A stretch of 49,439 nt of DNA from Litorilinea aerophila (GTDB taxonomy: Bacteria; Chloroflexota; Anaerolineae; Caldilineales; Caldilineaceae). The translations under genes and the position numbers were made by a program. Shown in pieces: positions 1 through 9,388 of the stretch (the stretch's first letter is position 1; each line of letters begins with the position of its first letter). Under the pieces are notes generated by a model. The model saw only the letters and a program-made list of their open reading frames with translations. It had not been told where the DNA came from and searched no databases. The stretch is from assembly GCA_945897075.1 (NCBI GenBank), contig CAMDEX010000014.1, forward strand, positions 1 through 49,439. Reading direction: 5' to 3'.

Positions 1-372
1 TGCTCTCATACCCCTCAACCCCCAGGGCACAAGTCCTTACTTTACCACCGCCCCTGTCTTCTGTCAAATCCGCTAGGCTCTGTTTTTCACAACCTTCCCA
101 GAACCCAGCCAAACCCTCCAGGGCACAATCACTTACTCTATCACATACATCTTGCGTTGCCAAATTTCCTGATCAACCGGAAATTCTGACTTCTGCTCAA
201 CACACGTAAATCGCTTCGTGATTGTTTCAACTCTTAATTTGCCCCGCTCAAACTACTCAAATTCAAGCGGACTGGTACTATACCACTATTTTTTTAGCCC
301 GTCAAATTCAAAATCGCCCGATCTTGTCTTCGTTCGCAGCCGAACGCTCTTTCTGGACGAGAAATTTCTGCT
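1..372. other. Gene-free upstream region
   Basis: I see no convincing gene here; the short open frames lack ribosome sites and recognisable protein character. The composition is more AT-rich than the genes that follow. An imperfect direct repeat with the core CCAGGGCACAA followed by CTTACT occurs at about 22-48 and 118-144, a 96-bp period. It could be a regulatory region or the decayed end of an upstream gene lying outside the window. Confidence 0.5.
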
Positions 373-401
373 TTGACGTTCTTGGCATGTCAAGTTATAA
401 T
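373..401 (+). promoter_or_regulatory. Sigma70-type promoter of the cox operon
   Basis: TTGACG at 373-378 and a perfect TATAAT at 396-401 are separated by 17 bp. The expected start of transcription is near 408, about 70 nt before coxG. No other candidate of this quality is seen before the cox genes, so it probably drives coxGSLM. Confidence 0.75.
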
Positions 402-476
402 CTCTGCAACCCCAGTCGCACTTTCTTTGTGCAATTCGATTCTACACTTTTTTTATAATTTGAGGCATTCAATCCA

Positions 477-1172
477 ATGGTTACTCTCGAAGGCACCTAC
501 TCTTTTGACGCCCCCCAGGATATTGTGTGGGAAGCTGTCCAAGACCCTCATGTGCTTTCCCAGGTATTGCCCGGCTGCGAGCGGCTGGCGCAGGTGGGCG
601 AGAACGAGTATGAAGGCGAAATCAACATCCGTATCGGCCCGGTGCAGGGCAATTTTGCCGGTACTGTGCGTCTGAGCGATATCCAACCGCCCAATAGTTA
701 CAAACTAGAGTTGGAGGGCCAGGGTCGTCCCGGCTATGTGAAGGGGGCCGGCCATCTGCGCCTGGAAAGCAGCGGCGACGGCAAAACAGTCTTATCTTAC
801 ACAGGCGAGGCCCAACTGAGCGGGCGCATTGCCAGTGTGGGCCAGCGGCTGATGGACAGTTCGGCCCGTTCGATCACCCGTCAGGGGCTAGAATCTCTGG
901 ACAAGCAGATTCAGGCACGCTTGCAGCCACAACCCGTAGCTGTGGCTGCCCCGATCTCCACAACGCCCGAAGCCAAATCGGTCCCCCCTCCCGTAGCCCC
1001 GTCGCCGCCTTCCACCACCGAAGTCGGACTGAATGTCGCCAAAGATGTAGCATCCGATCTGCTGGCTGATTTCGAGAAGAAATACAGCGCACGGGATGTG
1101 GCGATTGTCCTGGCCGGTTTCGCTGCGGTTGTCTGGATATGGCGTATGTTGTTTGGGAAGGAGGGAAAATAG
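477..1172 (+). CDS. coxG: CoxG-like SRPBCC membrane-anchored protein
   Basis: A 231-residue protein. Residues about 1-145 form an SRPBCC/CoxG domain, with the family's typical opening (an aromatic/acidic stretch, then a PHVLSQVLPGC-type segment). A Pro/Ala/Thr-rich linker follows (about 150-185). One C-terminal membrane helix (about 207-225) ends in a basic tail. CoxG proteins are known accessory factors of aerobic CO dehydrogenases that attach the enzyme to the membrane or quinone pool; a C-terminal anchor fits that role. It is the first gene after a strong promoter and precedes coxS by 142 bp, a spacer occupied by an inverted word repeat. The ATG at 477 is preceded by a weak GAGG about 11 nt upstream. 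Confidence 0.85.
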   Translation: MVTLEGTYSFDAPQDIVWEAVQDPHVLSQVLPGCERLAQVGENEYEGEINIRIGPVQGNFAGTVRLSDIQPPNSYKLELEGQGRPGYVKGAGHLRLESSGDGKTVLSYTGEAQLSGRIASVGQRLMDSSARSITRQGLESLDKQIQARLQPQPVAVAAPISTTPEAKSVPPPVAPSPPSTTEVGLNVAKDVASDLLADFEKKYSARDVAIVLAGFAAVVWIWRMLFGKEGK

Positions 1173-1209
1173 GCAAGCAATAACATCTGCTTTCATCATT
1201 TCACCTGAC

Positions 1210-1267
1210 CCGTGAAACGTGAAACGTGAGATCGAGTGGCATACTCTCGCGTTTCACGCTTCACTTC
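1210..1267. repeat. Palindromic word array between coxG and coxS
   Basis: The left part repeats GTGAAAC/GTGAGATC words (CGTGAAACGTGAAACGTGAG). The right part has the complementary words CTCTCGCGTTTCACGC and TTCAC. It should fold as a hairpin in RNA, just before the coxS ribosome site at about 1303. Confidence 0.6.
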
Positions 1268-1314
1268 CCACGCATCTTCGTCTGTTCATTTCAATCTCAC
1301 CACAGGAGAGACCC

Positions 1315-1782
1315 ATGGGCATTCCGATTCAATTGGCAGTAAATGGAAAAAATGTGGCAAAGGAGGTGGAGCCGCGCTTGCTGCTTGTTCACCTGTTGCG
1401 CGATGTGCTGGGATTGACCGGCACAAAAGTCGGCTGCGATACCAGCCAATGCGGGAGCTGCACTGTCCTGTTGGACGGTATGGCGGTCAAATCTTGCACA
1501 CTGTTGGCTGTGCAGGCCGACGGCGGAAAAATCACGACGATTGAAGGTGTTGCCAACGGCAAGTACCACCCGGTGCAGCAGGCATTCTGGGACAGCCACG
1601 GTTTGCAGTGCGGTTTTTGCACGCCGGGGATGATCATCTCGGTTGTGGACCTGCTGGAACGCAACGGCAACCCCTCGGAGGACGAGATTCGCCACGGCAT
1701 TGAGGGCAACCTGTGCCGTTGTACGGGCTACCACAATATCGTCAAAGCTGTGCAGAGCGCGGCAGCGGTGATGAACGGGTAA
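1315..1782 (+). CDS. coxS: CO dehydrogenase-type small subunit, [2Fe-2S] protein
   Basis: A 155-residue iron-sulfur subunit of the xanthine oxidase/CO dehydrogenase superfamily. The N-terminal plant-type ferredoxin domain has the cluster motif [10 protein letters not shown] plus a further Cys in the SCTLLAVQA segment. The C-terminal helical domain holds the second cluster with QCGFCTPG and LCRCTGY. It passes electrons from the molybdenum site in CoxL to FAD in CoxM. The ATG at 1315 is chosen because AGGAGAG lies about 6 nt upstream and the family starts with this beta strand; an upstream extension would run through the word repeat. Length matches the family (about 150-165). Confidence 0.93.
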   Translation: MGIPIQLAVNGKNVAKEVEPRLLLVHLLRDVLGLTGTKVGCDTSQCGSCTVLLDGMAVKSCTLLAVQADGGKITTIEGVANGKYHPVQQAFWDSHGLQCGFCTPGMIISVVDLLERNGNPSEDEIRHGIEGNLCRCTGYHNIVKAVQSAAAVMNG

Positions 1783-1787
1783 CAACC

Positions 1788-1891
1788 ATTGCGTATTGCG
1801 TATTCCGTCTGCTGCCTGTCCGAAACGTGAGGAGTGAAACGTGAGATCAGTGACTACTGGTTCACGCACCACGCACCACGCACCACGACCT
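1788..1891. repeat. Word-repeat spacer between coxS and coxL
   Basis: It contains ATTGCGTATTGCGTATTCCG, then GTGAGGAGTGAAACGTGAGATC. The right part has TTCACGCACCACGCACCACG with four CACCACG-type words. The arms are only partly complementary. The coxL ribosome site AAGGAG follows at 1897-1902. Confidence 0.5.
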
Positions 1892-1911
1892 ACTCCAAGG
1901 AGAAACCTTTT

Positions 1912-4275
1912 ATGGCTCAAACAAACGGCTCCAATATACTCGGTTCTGCCATCAAACGCCGGGAAGACCCGGCCCTCATCACGGGCAAAGGGCGTTACAC
2001 CGACGATCTGCAACTGCCCGGAATGGTCTATGCCACCATTCTGCGCAGCCCTTATGCCCACGCCACTATCAAAAACATTGACATCAGCGGCGCAGCGGCT
2101 ATGCCCGGTGTTCTGGGCGTCTATACGGCCCAAGACATCGTAAAGAGCGGCATCCCTGGCGGCATTCCCGTGGGCTGGCTGTTGCCGGGGCTAAAAATAC
2201 CGGAACACTTTATGCTGGCCAAGGATACAGCCCGCTATGTGGGTGACGGCGTGGCGCTGGTGGTGGCCGAAGATCGCTACACCGCCCACGACGCGCTGGA
2301 AGCGATTGTCGTTGATTACGCGCCCCAGACCGCCGCGGTGAATCTGAGTGCCGCCATCCAACCCGGCGCGGGCCAGGTCCACGCCAGCGCTCCCAACAAC
2401 ATCGCCTTCGACTGGGAGATCGGCGACAAGGCCAAGACCGACGCCGCCTTTGCTGGCGCTGCCCACATCGCCCATCTGGATATTATCAACAACCGGCTCA
2501 TCCCCAATGCGATGGAACCCCGGGCCACCCTGGCCGATTACAATGTCGCCACCGGTGAGGTGACGATTCACATGACCAGCCAGAACCCCCACATCCACCG
2601 GCTGTTGATGTCGCTGGCCTCGCTCGGCCTGCCCGAACACAAAATCCGGGTGATTGCGCCAGAAGTGGGCGGCGGTTTTGGCAGCAAAATCCACCACTAC
2701 GCCGACGAAGCGCTGACCGCCTGGGCTTCGATGCAGGTGGGCAGGCCGGTCAAATGGGTGGCTACCCGCTCGGAGACCTACATAACCGACGCGCACGGGC
2801 GGGATCACGTGACGACGGCTGAGATGGCCCTGGACAGCAACGGCAAAATCCTCGGTCTGCGCGTGGACACGTTGGCCAATATGGGGGCCTATCTTTCCAC
2901 CTTTGCCCCGGCCGTGCCCACCTATCTCTACGGCACGCTGATGTCCGGCGAATACGACATTCCGGCTATCTACTGCCACGTGCGGGGCGTCTTTACCCAC
3001 ACTGTGCCGGTGGACGCCTACCGGGGCGCGGGCCGACCCGAAGCTACGTTTGTGGTGGAGCGGATGGTGGACGAAGCGGCGCGGGTCAGCGGGATTGACC
3101 CGGCGGAGCTGCGGCGGCATAATTTTGTACAGCCCGACAACTTCCCCTTCCAGACGCAGGTGGCTTTGGCTTACGACAGCGGCAATTACGAGGGTACGCT
3201 GGATTTGGCACTAAAGCACATAGACTATGCAAATTTCCGCGTGGAGCAGGCCGAAGCGCGCAAGAATGGGCGCTATCTGGGCCTCGGCCTGTCGTCGTAC
3301 ATCGAAGCCTGCGGTCTGGCCCCCTCGGCGGTGGTCGGCTCGCTGGGCGCGCAGGCCGGCCAGTGGGAGAGCGCGGTGGTGCGCGTACACGCCACGGGCA
3401 AAGTGACGGTCTACAGCGGCTCCTCCGGTCACGGACAGGGGCACAAGACGACCTTTGCCCAGATTGCCTCGGCGGAACTGGGTATTCCCTACGAAGATAT
3501 TGACGTGATGGAAGGCGACACCGGCGCCATGCCCCACGGCTGGGGCACCTATGGCAGCCGCAGCGCGGCCGTAGGTGGCAGCGCGATTGTGATGGGGGCG
3601 CGCAAGGTGGTGGACAAGGCCCGCACCATCGCCGCCCATCTGCTGGAAGCCGCCGAGGAGGATCTGGTCTTTGAGAAGGGCAAGTTCCATGTGAAAGGCT
3701 CGCCGGATCAGTTCAAGTCGATCCAGGATGTCTCTCTACAGGCATATCTGGCCCACAATCTGCCCAAAGGGCTGGAGCCGGCGCTGGAAGCCACCGCTTT
3801 CTACGACCCCTCCAACTTTGTCTATCCCTTTGGCACGCACATCGCCATTGTGGAAATTGACCCGGCCACCGGCCAGGTTGACCTGAAGCGCTATCTGGCG
3901 GTGGACGACGTGGGCAATGTGATCAACCCGATGGTGGTGGACGGCCAGATTCACGGCGGCATCGCCCAGGGCGTGGGCCAGGCGCTCTACGAGACCGCGG
4001 TCTATGACAGCGGCGGCAATCTACTCAGCGGCTCGATGCTGGACTACGCGGTGCCGAAGGCCCACTTCCTGCCCTCCTTCGAGACCGACCGCACTGTTAC
4101 CCCCTGCCCGCACAACCCGCTGGGTGTGAAGGGCGTGGGCGAAGCGGGCAGCATCGCCTCCCCAGCCGCGGTGATCAACGCGGTGGTGGATGCGCTCTCG
4201 CCCTTCGGCGTCACCCACATCGACATGCCTGCCACGCCGGAGAAGGTGTGGCGGGCGATGAGGGGTGGAAAGTAG
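1912..4275 (+). CDS. coxL: Molybdenum hydroxylase large subunit, form II CoxL-like
   Basis: A 787-residue molybdopterin cytosine dinucleotide subunit, the usual length for the family. The substrate-channel loop is AYRGAGR (residues 369-375), the form II signature; authentic form I CO dehydrogenase has the Cys-containing AYXCSFR loop. Mo-cofactor segments are visible: GGGFGSK near residue 256, a SGHGQGHKT segment, and the GVGEAGS catalytic Glu (E744). It works with CoxS and CoxM as an LMS heterotrimer oxidising a small substrate. CO is possible, but form II enzymes may act on other substrates. The start at 1912 follows AAGGAG and begins the conserved [10 protein letters not shown] region soon after. 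Confidence 0.88.
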   Translation: MAQTNGSNILGSAIKRREDPALITGKGRYTDDLQLPGMVYATILRSPYAHATIKNIDISGAAAMPGVLGVYTAQDIVKSGIPGGIPVGWLLPGLKIPEHFMLAKDTARYVGDGVALVVAEDRYTAHDALEAIVVDYAPQTAAVNLSAAIQPGAGQVHASAPNNIAFDWEIGDKAKTDAAFAGAAHIAHLDIINNRLIPNAMEPRATLADYNVATGEVTIHMTSQNPHIHRLLMSLASLGLPEHKIRVIAPEVGGGFGSKIHHYADEALTAWASMQVGRPVKWVATRSETYITDAHGRDHVTTAEMALDSNGKILGLRVDTLANMGAYLSTFAPAVPTYLYGTLMSGEYDIPAIYCHVRGVFTHTVPVDAYRGAGRPEATFVVERMVDEAARVSGIDPAELRRHNFVQPDNFPFQTQVALAYDSGNYEGTLDLALKHIDYANFRVEQAEARKNGRYLGLGLSSYIEACGLAPSAVVGSLGAQAGQWESAVVRVHATGKVTVYSGSSGHGQGHKTTFAQIASAELGIPYEDIDVMEGDTGAMPHGWGTYGSRSAAVGGSAIVMGARKVVDKARTIAAHLLEAAEEDLVFEKGKFHVKGSPDQFKSIQDVSLQAYLAHNLPKGLEPALEATAFYDPSNFVYPFGTHIAIVEIDPATGQVDLKRYLAVDDVGNVINPMVVDGQIHGGIAQGVGQALYETAVYDSGGNLLSGSMLDYAVPKAHFLPSFETDRTVTPCPHNPLGVKGVGEAGSIASPAAVINAVVDALSPFGVTHIDMPATPEKVWRAMRGGK

Positions 4276-4276
4276 C

Positions 4277-4424
4277 AGGTGGCAGGTGGCAGGTGGAAAG
4301 TCGCAAGTTGCAAGTATGCAGGTGTCATCACTTGCCACTTGCAACCTGCATACCTGCCACTTGCAACGTCACTTGCCATCTGCATACCTGCCACTTGTAA
4401 CCTGCATACCTGCAACCATCTTTA
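4277..4424. repeat. Palindromic word array between coxL and coxM
   Basis: It begins GGCAGGTGGCAGGTGG and GAAAGTCGCAAGTTGCAAG. The inverse words CACTTGCCACTTGCAACC and CATACCTGCCACTTGCAAC follow, running almost to the coxM ribosome site GAGGAGG at about 4424. It begins within a few bases of the coxL stop codon. Confidence 0.65.
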
Positions 4425-4437
4425 GAGGAGGAACGCG

Positions 4438-5304
4438 ATGATTCCAGCCCAATTTGACTACCACCGCCCCGAGACAATCAGCCAGGCGGTGCAACTTTTG
4501 CAGAGCAACCCGGACGCCAAAGTGCTGGCCGGGGGGCACAGCCTTGTGCCAGTGATGAAGATGCGTCTGGCCGATCCATCTGCCTTGGTGGATATTGGCC
4601 GCATCGCCGAACTGAAGGGCATCAGCCGCAGCAACGGCAGCCTGCGCATCGGCGCCACCACGACCTACTACGAAATCGCCACTTCTGACGCTGTGAAGGC
4701 AGCCGCGCCGCTGCTGGCCGAAGCCGCCGGGCAGATCGGCGACCGCCAGGTACGCTACCGGGGCACGATTGGCGGCAACATCTCCCACGCCGATCCGGCT
4801 TCGGACCTGCCCGCCACTGTGCTGGCCCTGAACGCAACGCTGCATATCAGCGGACCCAACGGCAGCCGCACCATCTCCGCCGCCAATTTCTTCGTAGACC
4901 TGATGACGACGGCGCTGGACCCCGGCGAGATTCTGACAGCCGTGGAGATTCCCGCGGCCTCCGCTCACAGCGGATCGGCCTATCTGAAGTTCGAGCATCC
5001 GGCCTCCGGCTATGCCCTGTGCGGCGCGGCCGCCATCGTCAGCCTGGACAAGGGAGGCAAGTGTAGCGCGGCCCGCCTCTGCTTCAACGGCGTCAACTCG
5101 CACGCGCTGGACGCAGCGTCTGTGGCCGCGGCGCTGGTCGGCTCTGATCTGAGCGACGCTGCCATTGACGCCGCGGTGGACGGCCATCTCACCGTCCCCG
5201 ACCCGATGGGGGATATGTTCGCTTCCGGCGAGTACCGGGCGCAGGTCGCCAATGTCTACGGCAAGAGGGCGCTGAAGCTGGCGCGCGACCGGGCGCGGGG
5301 ATAG
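4438..5304 (+). CDS. coxM: CO dehydrogenase-type FAD-binding medium subunit
   Basis: A 288-residue flavoprotein subunit. The N-terminal FAD-binding PCMH domain shows the two pyrophosphate-binding motifs AGGHS (about residue 31) and TIGGNISHADPASD (about 110-125). The C-terminal CO dehydrogenase flavoprotein domain follows from about 175. It accepts electrons from CoxS and delivers them to the quinone pool. The ATG at 4438 follows AGAGGAGGAACGCG, a strong ribosome site. The order here is G-S-L-M, unlike the classic form I order M-S-L. Confidence 0.93.
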   Translation: MIPAQFDYHRPETISQAVQLLQSNPDAKVLAGGHSLVPVMKMRLADPSALVDIGRIAELKGISRSNGSLRIGATTTYYEIATSDAVKAAAPLLAEAAGQIGDRQVRYRGTIGGNISHADPASDLPATVLALNATLHISGPNGSRTISAANFFVDLMTTALDPGEILTAVEIPAASAHSGSAYLKFEHPASGYALCGAAAIVSLDKGGKCSAARLCFNGVNSHALDAASVAAALVGSDLSDAAIDAAVDGHLTVPDPMGDMFASGEYRAQVANVYGKRALKLARDRARG

Positions 5305-5325
5305 AAAAAGCGCAGAACACAGAAA

Positions 5326-5524
5326 GAATGAAACGCGGATGACGCGGATCGGGCGGATCAAAGCGGATAGGAGAGAAATCCGCGTGTATCTGCTCCATCC
5401 GCATCATTCGCGTTTCATTCTTTCTGTGTATGGAACGCGGATGACGCGGATCGGGCGGATACACGCGGATAGGAGGGAGAAATCCGCGTGTATCTGCTCA
5501 ATCCGTTTGATCCGCGTTCTATTT
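5326..5524. repeat. Duplicated palindromic word array after coxM
   Basis: Two successive units of about 95-100 bp. Each has left words such as ACGCGGATGACGCGGATCGG and CGGATAGGAG, then right words AATCCGCGTGTATCTGCTC and GATCCGCGTT. The outer arms AGAAAGAATGAAACGCGGAT and CGCGTTTCATTCTTTCT also pair. It fills the coxM to TPR-gene spacer. Confidence 0.65.
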
Positions 5525-5546
5525 TCAAATCAGCTAGCGACAGCCA

Positions 5547-7250
5547 ATGAGCGAGAAAAATCCCGCACCGAACGGCCAAGAGGAGCAAAGCTGGCTGCGC
5601 CGCCAGTGGCAGCGGCTGCGCCACGCGGCCTGGGCGGATGTCGTCATCGCCGAGGTAGGCGCGGGCGCGCAGAATGTCGCCGTCGGCAAGAACATTTTCC
5701 AACTCAACGTGGGCGGGCGCAACATCACCCCGTATGTGCTGCTGATTGCTCTGGCCGTGCTGGTAATCGCTGGCTATTTTCTCTACCCTCTGGCCGAACC
5801 CCTGTGGAATCCCTGGCAGATGCGCGGCAGCCTGAATATCGCGGTGGCCGATTTTGGGTTGCTCAGCGACGGGCGCATCAACCCTTCGGCGTTGGGGGCC
5901 GATCTCAGCGCGGCGATGTACGAGGAGCTTGCCGTCCAGTACGCGGAAGCCAAGGCCGCCACCAGCGCCGAGAGCAGAAAGACACCGATCAGCGATGTGC
6001 TGATCTGGCACGACACGATGCCGGCGGCCAGGGGCGCGAAAAATGTACATTTTGGGGTGATTGAGGGCGCTACCGCGCAGGAACGATCCGACGCGGCCGC
6101 GGCCCTGGCCAAACGCATCAACGCCAATATCGTCATCTACGGCTATTTGACCAGCGACGCGGTGCAGGAAGCTCTGGTGCTGGAATTTTACTACAGCTCG
6201 CCCGCCATTTCTGACGAGCCGGACGCGGCGATGGGCAGCCACCAGATGGGCGCACCGATTGCCAGCGACCTGCCCCTGGACGATCCGCAGCACGCAGCCA
6301 CGGCCAAACTTCAGATGTCGCCTGGGCTGAACAAGCGCAGCGCCGCGGTCTTCTGGTTGACCCAGGCTTTCTCTTACGATTTTGCCAACCAGCCAGAGGT
6401 CGCCCTGCAAATTTTGCAGGAAGCAGAAAGGCGGTTGGGCGATTGGCCCAACGCAGAGGGCAAGGAGCTTCTCTACTTATTTCTGGGGCGGGCAGCCCTC
6501 TTTGCCAGAGAGTTTGAAGAGGCCATTCGCGCCGGCGAGACGGCTCTCTCCATCAACCCGGACTACGTAAACGCCCACGTTCTGCTCGGGCTGACCTATA
6601 TAGACCGCGCACAGCTTTACTTTGTGCGTGGGCGTGAGCTGACTGCTGAGGAAGCAGCCTGCACCTCTGACAAGAATATCGAACAGTCGGCGCAGACAGT
6701 GGCCGATGCGCTGGGCGATGCGCAGCAGGCAGTGGCCCATTTGGAGCAGGCGGCCCGGCTGGCACCCGCCTCCTTCTGGCCCCCCATCGAGCCGTATGTA
6801 CGCATGAATCTGGGGCTGGCCTACCGGGTGCTGGGGCTGGCGCGCATCTTTGCGGAAGAGTATGAACCAGCCGCGGCCGCGCTGCAGAGCGCAGCCGGTC
6901 AATTGACAACAGCCGCGGCGGCCTTCCCCGTGCAAGAATCACCCCAATACTTCGCCTGGACGCAAATGGGGCTGGGGCTGACCTACCGTTTGCAAGCCCA
7001 TCTGGCGTCGGTGGACGAATTTGTCGCCAGCCAGACGGGCCAAGCGGAGGCGGTCGCAGCCGCCAGGGCAGAGACGATTGCCCTGCTCGGCGACAGCGTA
7101 AACGCCTATCAGTCCTGCATCAATCAGAAAGAGGCCACGCTGGGCTATCCGGTCTTTCAGAAAAAAGTGCTTGAATGTAGTTGTATACCGTATCGCGAGA
7201 GCGCCGAGAAAGCCCGTCAGACGCTCGTAGAGGAAGGGGAGAGAGAATGA
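5547..7250 (+). CDS. Membrane-anchored TPR protein, function unknown
   Basis: A 567-residue protein. A cytoplasmic N-terminus of about 70 residues contains the segment VGAGAQNVAVGKNIFQL, a glycine/valine-rich beta-hairpin-like motif of a kind seen near sensor domains in Chloroflexota proteins (recollection, not checked). One membrane helix follows at about 80-97 (YVLLIALAVLVIAGYFL). The rest is extracytoplasmic: an alpha/beta part (about 105-240) and TPR-like helices from about 275 to the end, with a clear repeat near the EFEEAIRAGETALSINPDY segment. Its stop overlaps the next start by 4 bp, so the two are translationally coupled. I do not recognise a named family. Confidence 0.7.
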   Translation: MSEKNPAPNGQEEQSWLRRQWQRLRHAAWADVVIAEVGAGAQNVAVGKNIFQLNVGGRNITPYVLLIALAVLVIAGYFLYPLAEPLWNPWQMRGSLNIAVADFGLLSDGRINPSALGADLSAAMYEELAVQYAEAKAATSAESRKTPISDVLIWHDTMPAARGAKNVHFGVIEGATAQERSDAAAALAKRINANIVIYGYLTSDAVQEALVLEFYYSSPAISDEPDAAMGSHQMGAPIASDLPLDDPQHAATAKLQMSPGLNKRSAAVFWLTQAFSYDFANQPEVALQILQEAERRLGDWPNAEGKELLYLFLGRAALFAREFEEAIRAGETALSINPDYVNAHVLLGLTYIDRAQLYFVRGRELTAEEAACTSDKNIEQSAQTVADALGDAQQAVAHLEQAARLAPASFWPPIEPYVRMNLGLAYRVLGLARIFAEEYEPAAAALQSAAGQLTTAAAAFPVQESPQYFAWTQMGLGLTYRLQAHLASVDEFVASQTGQAEAVAAARAETIALLGDSVNAYQSCINQKEATLGYPVFQKKVLECSCIPYRESAEKARQTLVEEGERE

Positions 7251-8890
7251 TATCGATCACACGCACGCGCTCGGCCGCTTTTCTGCTGATGGGTCTTCTG
7301 GCCGCGCTGCTTCTGTGGGGGATGGCCCAGCGCGCAGCCCGCGCCCAGCAGCCGAACATTCTGACGGCAGGGGTGGCAGCCACAGGGGAGATAACCTCCG
7401 CCGGGGGCGACGAATGGGTTTTCACGGCCTGCGCCGGCAGCGCGATCACCGTCATAATGCAGAGTACGCAGTTTACCCCCTATTTGGAACTCTACACCGC
7501 CGACGGGACAGAGCCGACGGTCGAGGCTGGCGGCGTCGGGGAGACGGCACAGATCGACGAATATCTGGTGGAAGAGTCGGTTAGCTATACAATTATCGCT
7601 GCGGGCCGGCGACGCTCGGACCGCGGCGCGTATGAGTTGCGCCTCGTCACCAGCGCCGGCAGCGAAGAGGAGGGGGTGGACGATTGGATTGCGCCGGGCA
7701 GCACGACGCAGGGTGCCATCCGCGCCCGGCGCAGCGCGGTCTGGGGTTTCCACGGCTGCGCCGGGGATGTGGTGACGATCCAGGCAGAGAGCGACGAATT
7801 CGATGTCTATGTGGAACTCTACCGCAGCGGCGATCAGACAGTTCTTGCCGCCGATGACAACAGCGGGCGCAGCAGCGACGCCGCGATCAGCGCTTTTGCG
7901 CTGCCCGCCACTGGCAACTATACGATTGTCGTCTTGGGTGCCACGCGCCTGGACGCCGGTGCGTATGACCTGACGCTTGCGCTGGAAAGCGGCGACGGTT
8001 CGGCTGCTCCCCCCAACGCATCTACCCGTACACCCACACCAACGCGCACAGCCCGCGCCGCTGCAACAGCAACGCGCACCCCGACCAGAACACCCACGCG
8101 CGCACGCACCGCGACGCCGACACCCAGCGCAGTCACCTGCACTGTCGTATCCTCCACACTGAATGTGCGCTTCGGCCCCGACACTGTTTACACCCCGCCG
8201 ATTGGCTCACTGCGCCAGGGTGCCGTCGTGCGGATGGTGGCGCGCAATGCCGCCTCCACGTGGGTTCAGATCGAGGAGACCGCGACCGGGCTGACCGGGT
8301 GGGTCAGCGCTGCCAGCCAGTATGTGGCGTGCAACAGAGCCGTCTCCAGCCTGGCGCTGGGTCTCATTCCGCCCACGCCCATACCCGCGGCCACAGCCAC
8401 ACCCACGCCCACGCCGACGACAGCCATCGCCCGCGTGCCCACACCGCCCGCAGAAATCGGCATCGGTGGTGGTGGCGGCGCGGGGCTAAACGGCGCTCTC
8501 GTGGCAGATATCACACTATTCACCGGCCCGTCGGACAATCCCGTTTTCACGAATCGGCTCTATTTTCGTATGTTTGTCTGGGACCCGAACCGAGGCAACC
8601 AGGACGGCGACGGTATCGATCACGTGGAGTTTGAGATTTTTGAGCAGTTTGGCGACTTCCGCACTGTGCATACCCAGCGCGAGAACAACCACAGCTACTG
8701 CTCCTTTGGCGGCGGCGAACCCAACTGCAACGTTCTCGCCCTCGGCCCGGGGGCCACATGGCCGAGTACGGGTATCCCAATCGAGAGCGGCGATTACAGC
8801 GTGCAAGCCACCGTCTTCCTGAAAGACAGCGACGACACACCGAGTTGGAGTACAAACTTTACGCTGTGCGTGCGTAACGAAAACTGTTAG
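7247..8890 (+). CDS. Secreted PPC/SH3b multidomain protein
   Basis: A 547-residue exported protein. The signal peptide covers residues 1 to about 33, with cleavage expected near the ARAQQP junction. Two PPC-like beta-sandwich modules follow (about 38-140 and 150-250). A Thr/Pro/Arg-rich linker is at about 258-300. A bacterial SH3 domain (about 303-365) has the typical STLNVRFGPD opening and a GWVSAASQY segment. A second TPTPTP linker and a C-terminal beta-rich domain with six cysteine-spaced segments end the protein. The ATG at 7247 overlaps the TPR gene's TGA (ATGA) and follows GGAAGGGG. It probably acts at the cell surface together with the TPR protein; the exact role is unknown. Confidence 0.75.
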   Translation: MISITRTRSAAFLLMGLLAALLLWGMAQRAARAQQPNILTAGVAATGEITSAGGDEWVFTACAGSAITVIMQSTQFTPYLELYTADGTEPTVEAGGVGETAQIDEYLVEESVSYTIIAAGRRRSDRGAYELRLVTSAGSEEEGVDDWIAPGSTTQGAIRARRSAVWGFHGCAGDVVTIQAESDEFDVYVELYRSGDQTVLAADDNSGRSSDAAISAFALPATGNYTIVVLGATRLDAGAYDLTLALESGDGSAAPPNASTRTPTPTRTARAAATATRTPTRTPTRARTATPTPSAVTCTVVSSTLNVRFGPDTVYTPPIGSLRQGAVVRMVARNAASTWVQIEETATGLTGWVSAASQYVACNRAVSSLALGLIPPTPIPAATATPTPTPTTAIARVPTPPAEIGIGGGGGAGLNGALVADITLFTGPSDNPVFTNRLYFRMFVWDPNRGNQDGDGIDHVEFEIFEQFGDFRTVHTQRENNHSYCSFGGGEPNCNVLALGPGATWPSTGIPIESGDYSVQATVFLKDSDDTPSWSTNFTLCVRNENC

Positions 8891-8910
8891 CTTGCGCCGA
8901 TGCCGACTTC

Positions 8911-8974
8911 CCTTCCGGGAAGGGGTCAAGCAGAGCGGGCAAGTTCAGCCAGCTTGTGACCCCTTCCCGGAAGG
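8911..8974. repeat. CCTTCCGGGAAG inverted repeat, copy 1
   Basis: Arms CCTTCCGGGAAGGGGTCA (8911-8928) and its exact reverse complement (8957-8974) enclose a 28-nt loop. It starts 20 nt after the stop of the preceding gene. Related copies lie at 17615-17677 and 49316-49383; all three follow a stop codon closely and may act as transcript ends. Confidence 0.8.
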
Positions 8975-8996
8975 TGTAAATCGGGAAAATTCGTAC

Positions 8997-9026
8997 TTGA
9001 CAAACCGACCACAGTTGGCGTATAGT
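8997..9026 (+). promoter_or_regulatory. Sigma70 promoter of the trp operon
   Basis: Perfect TTGACA at 8997-9002 and TATAGT at 9021-9026 with an 18-bp spacer. Transcription should begin near 9033, exactly where the T-box leader begins. Confidence 0.8.
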
Positions 9027-9268
9027 AGCAACCAATCCATAGCATAATGACTGCGAACCGGAAGAGTAGCCGTCGAAGCGAACCCCAGAGAGTCCCTGCA
9101 CGGTGGAAATGGGACGGTAGCGCGGATGGTGAATGGGCCGGGGAGTTGGAAAGGCGAAAGCAACCAGAATCGGTTGGCAGTAGCTTTTTCCGGAGACGCC
9201 ACCGTTATCAGGGCGCAGAGGATCGGGCGCAGCGCCCCGTCCTCGTAGAGTGAGACTGGCGCAGACGG

Positions 9269-9296
9269 CCCTTGTGTTTCACGCAAGGGTTTTTTG
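9269..9296 (+). terminator. Terminator-like hairpin inside the T-box leader
   Basis: CCCTTG and CAAGGG arms enclose a 9-nt loop and are followed by six T. It sits upstream of the T-box core, inside the candidate stem III, so it could cause early termination or be an insertion tolerated by the leader. Confidence 0.5.
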
Positions 9297-9300
9297 TTTC

Positions 9301-9336
9301 CAGAAACCGAGTTTTTCAGAAAAAACTCGGTTTCTG
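9301..9336. repeat. Perfect short inverted repeat in the trp leader
   Basis: CAGAAACCGAGTTTTT (9301-9316) and its exact complement (9321-9336) flank a 4-nt loop. This looks like a mobile short palindrome rather than part of the canonical T-box. It lies between the two arms of the candidate stem III. Confidence 0.75.
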
Positions 9337-9388
9337 TAGAATGTCGCTCAGTCTAAGTGGGGTGGCACCACGGGAGTTGTAGCAACAG

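Noticed and set aside
222..686. Small open frames upstream of and overlapping coxG
   Set aside because: No ribosome sites, no family features, and they overlap the promoter and coxG in other frames.
1834..1911. Upstream start for coxL in the word array
   Set aside because: The ATG at 1912 has AAGGAG and starts the conserved region; the extension is repeat-encoded and lacks a ribosome site.
5339..6064. Open frame starting in the word array after coxM
   Set aside because: It begins in repeat DNA, overlaps the TPR gene out of frame and turns Arg/Gly-rich without domain signs.
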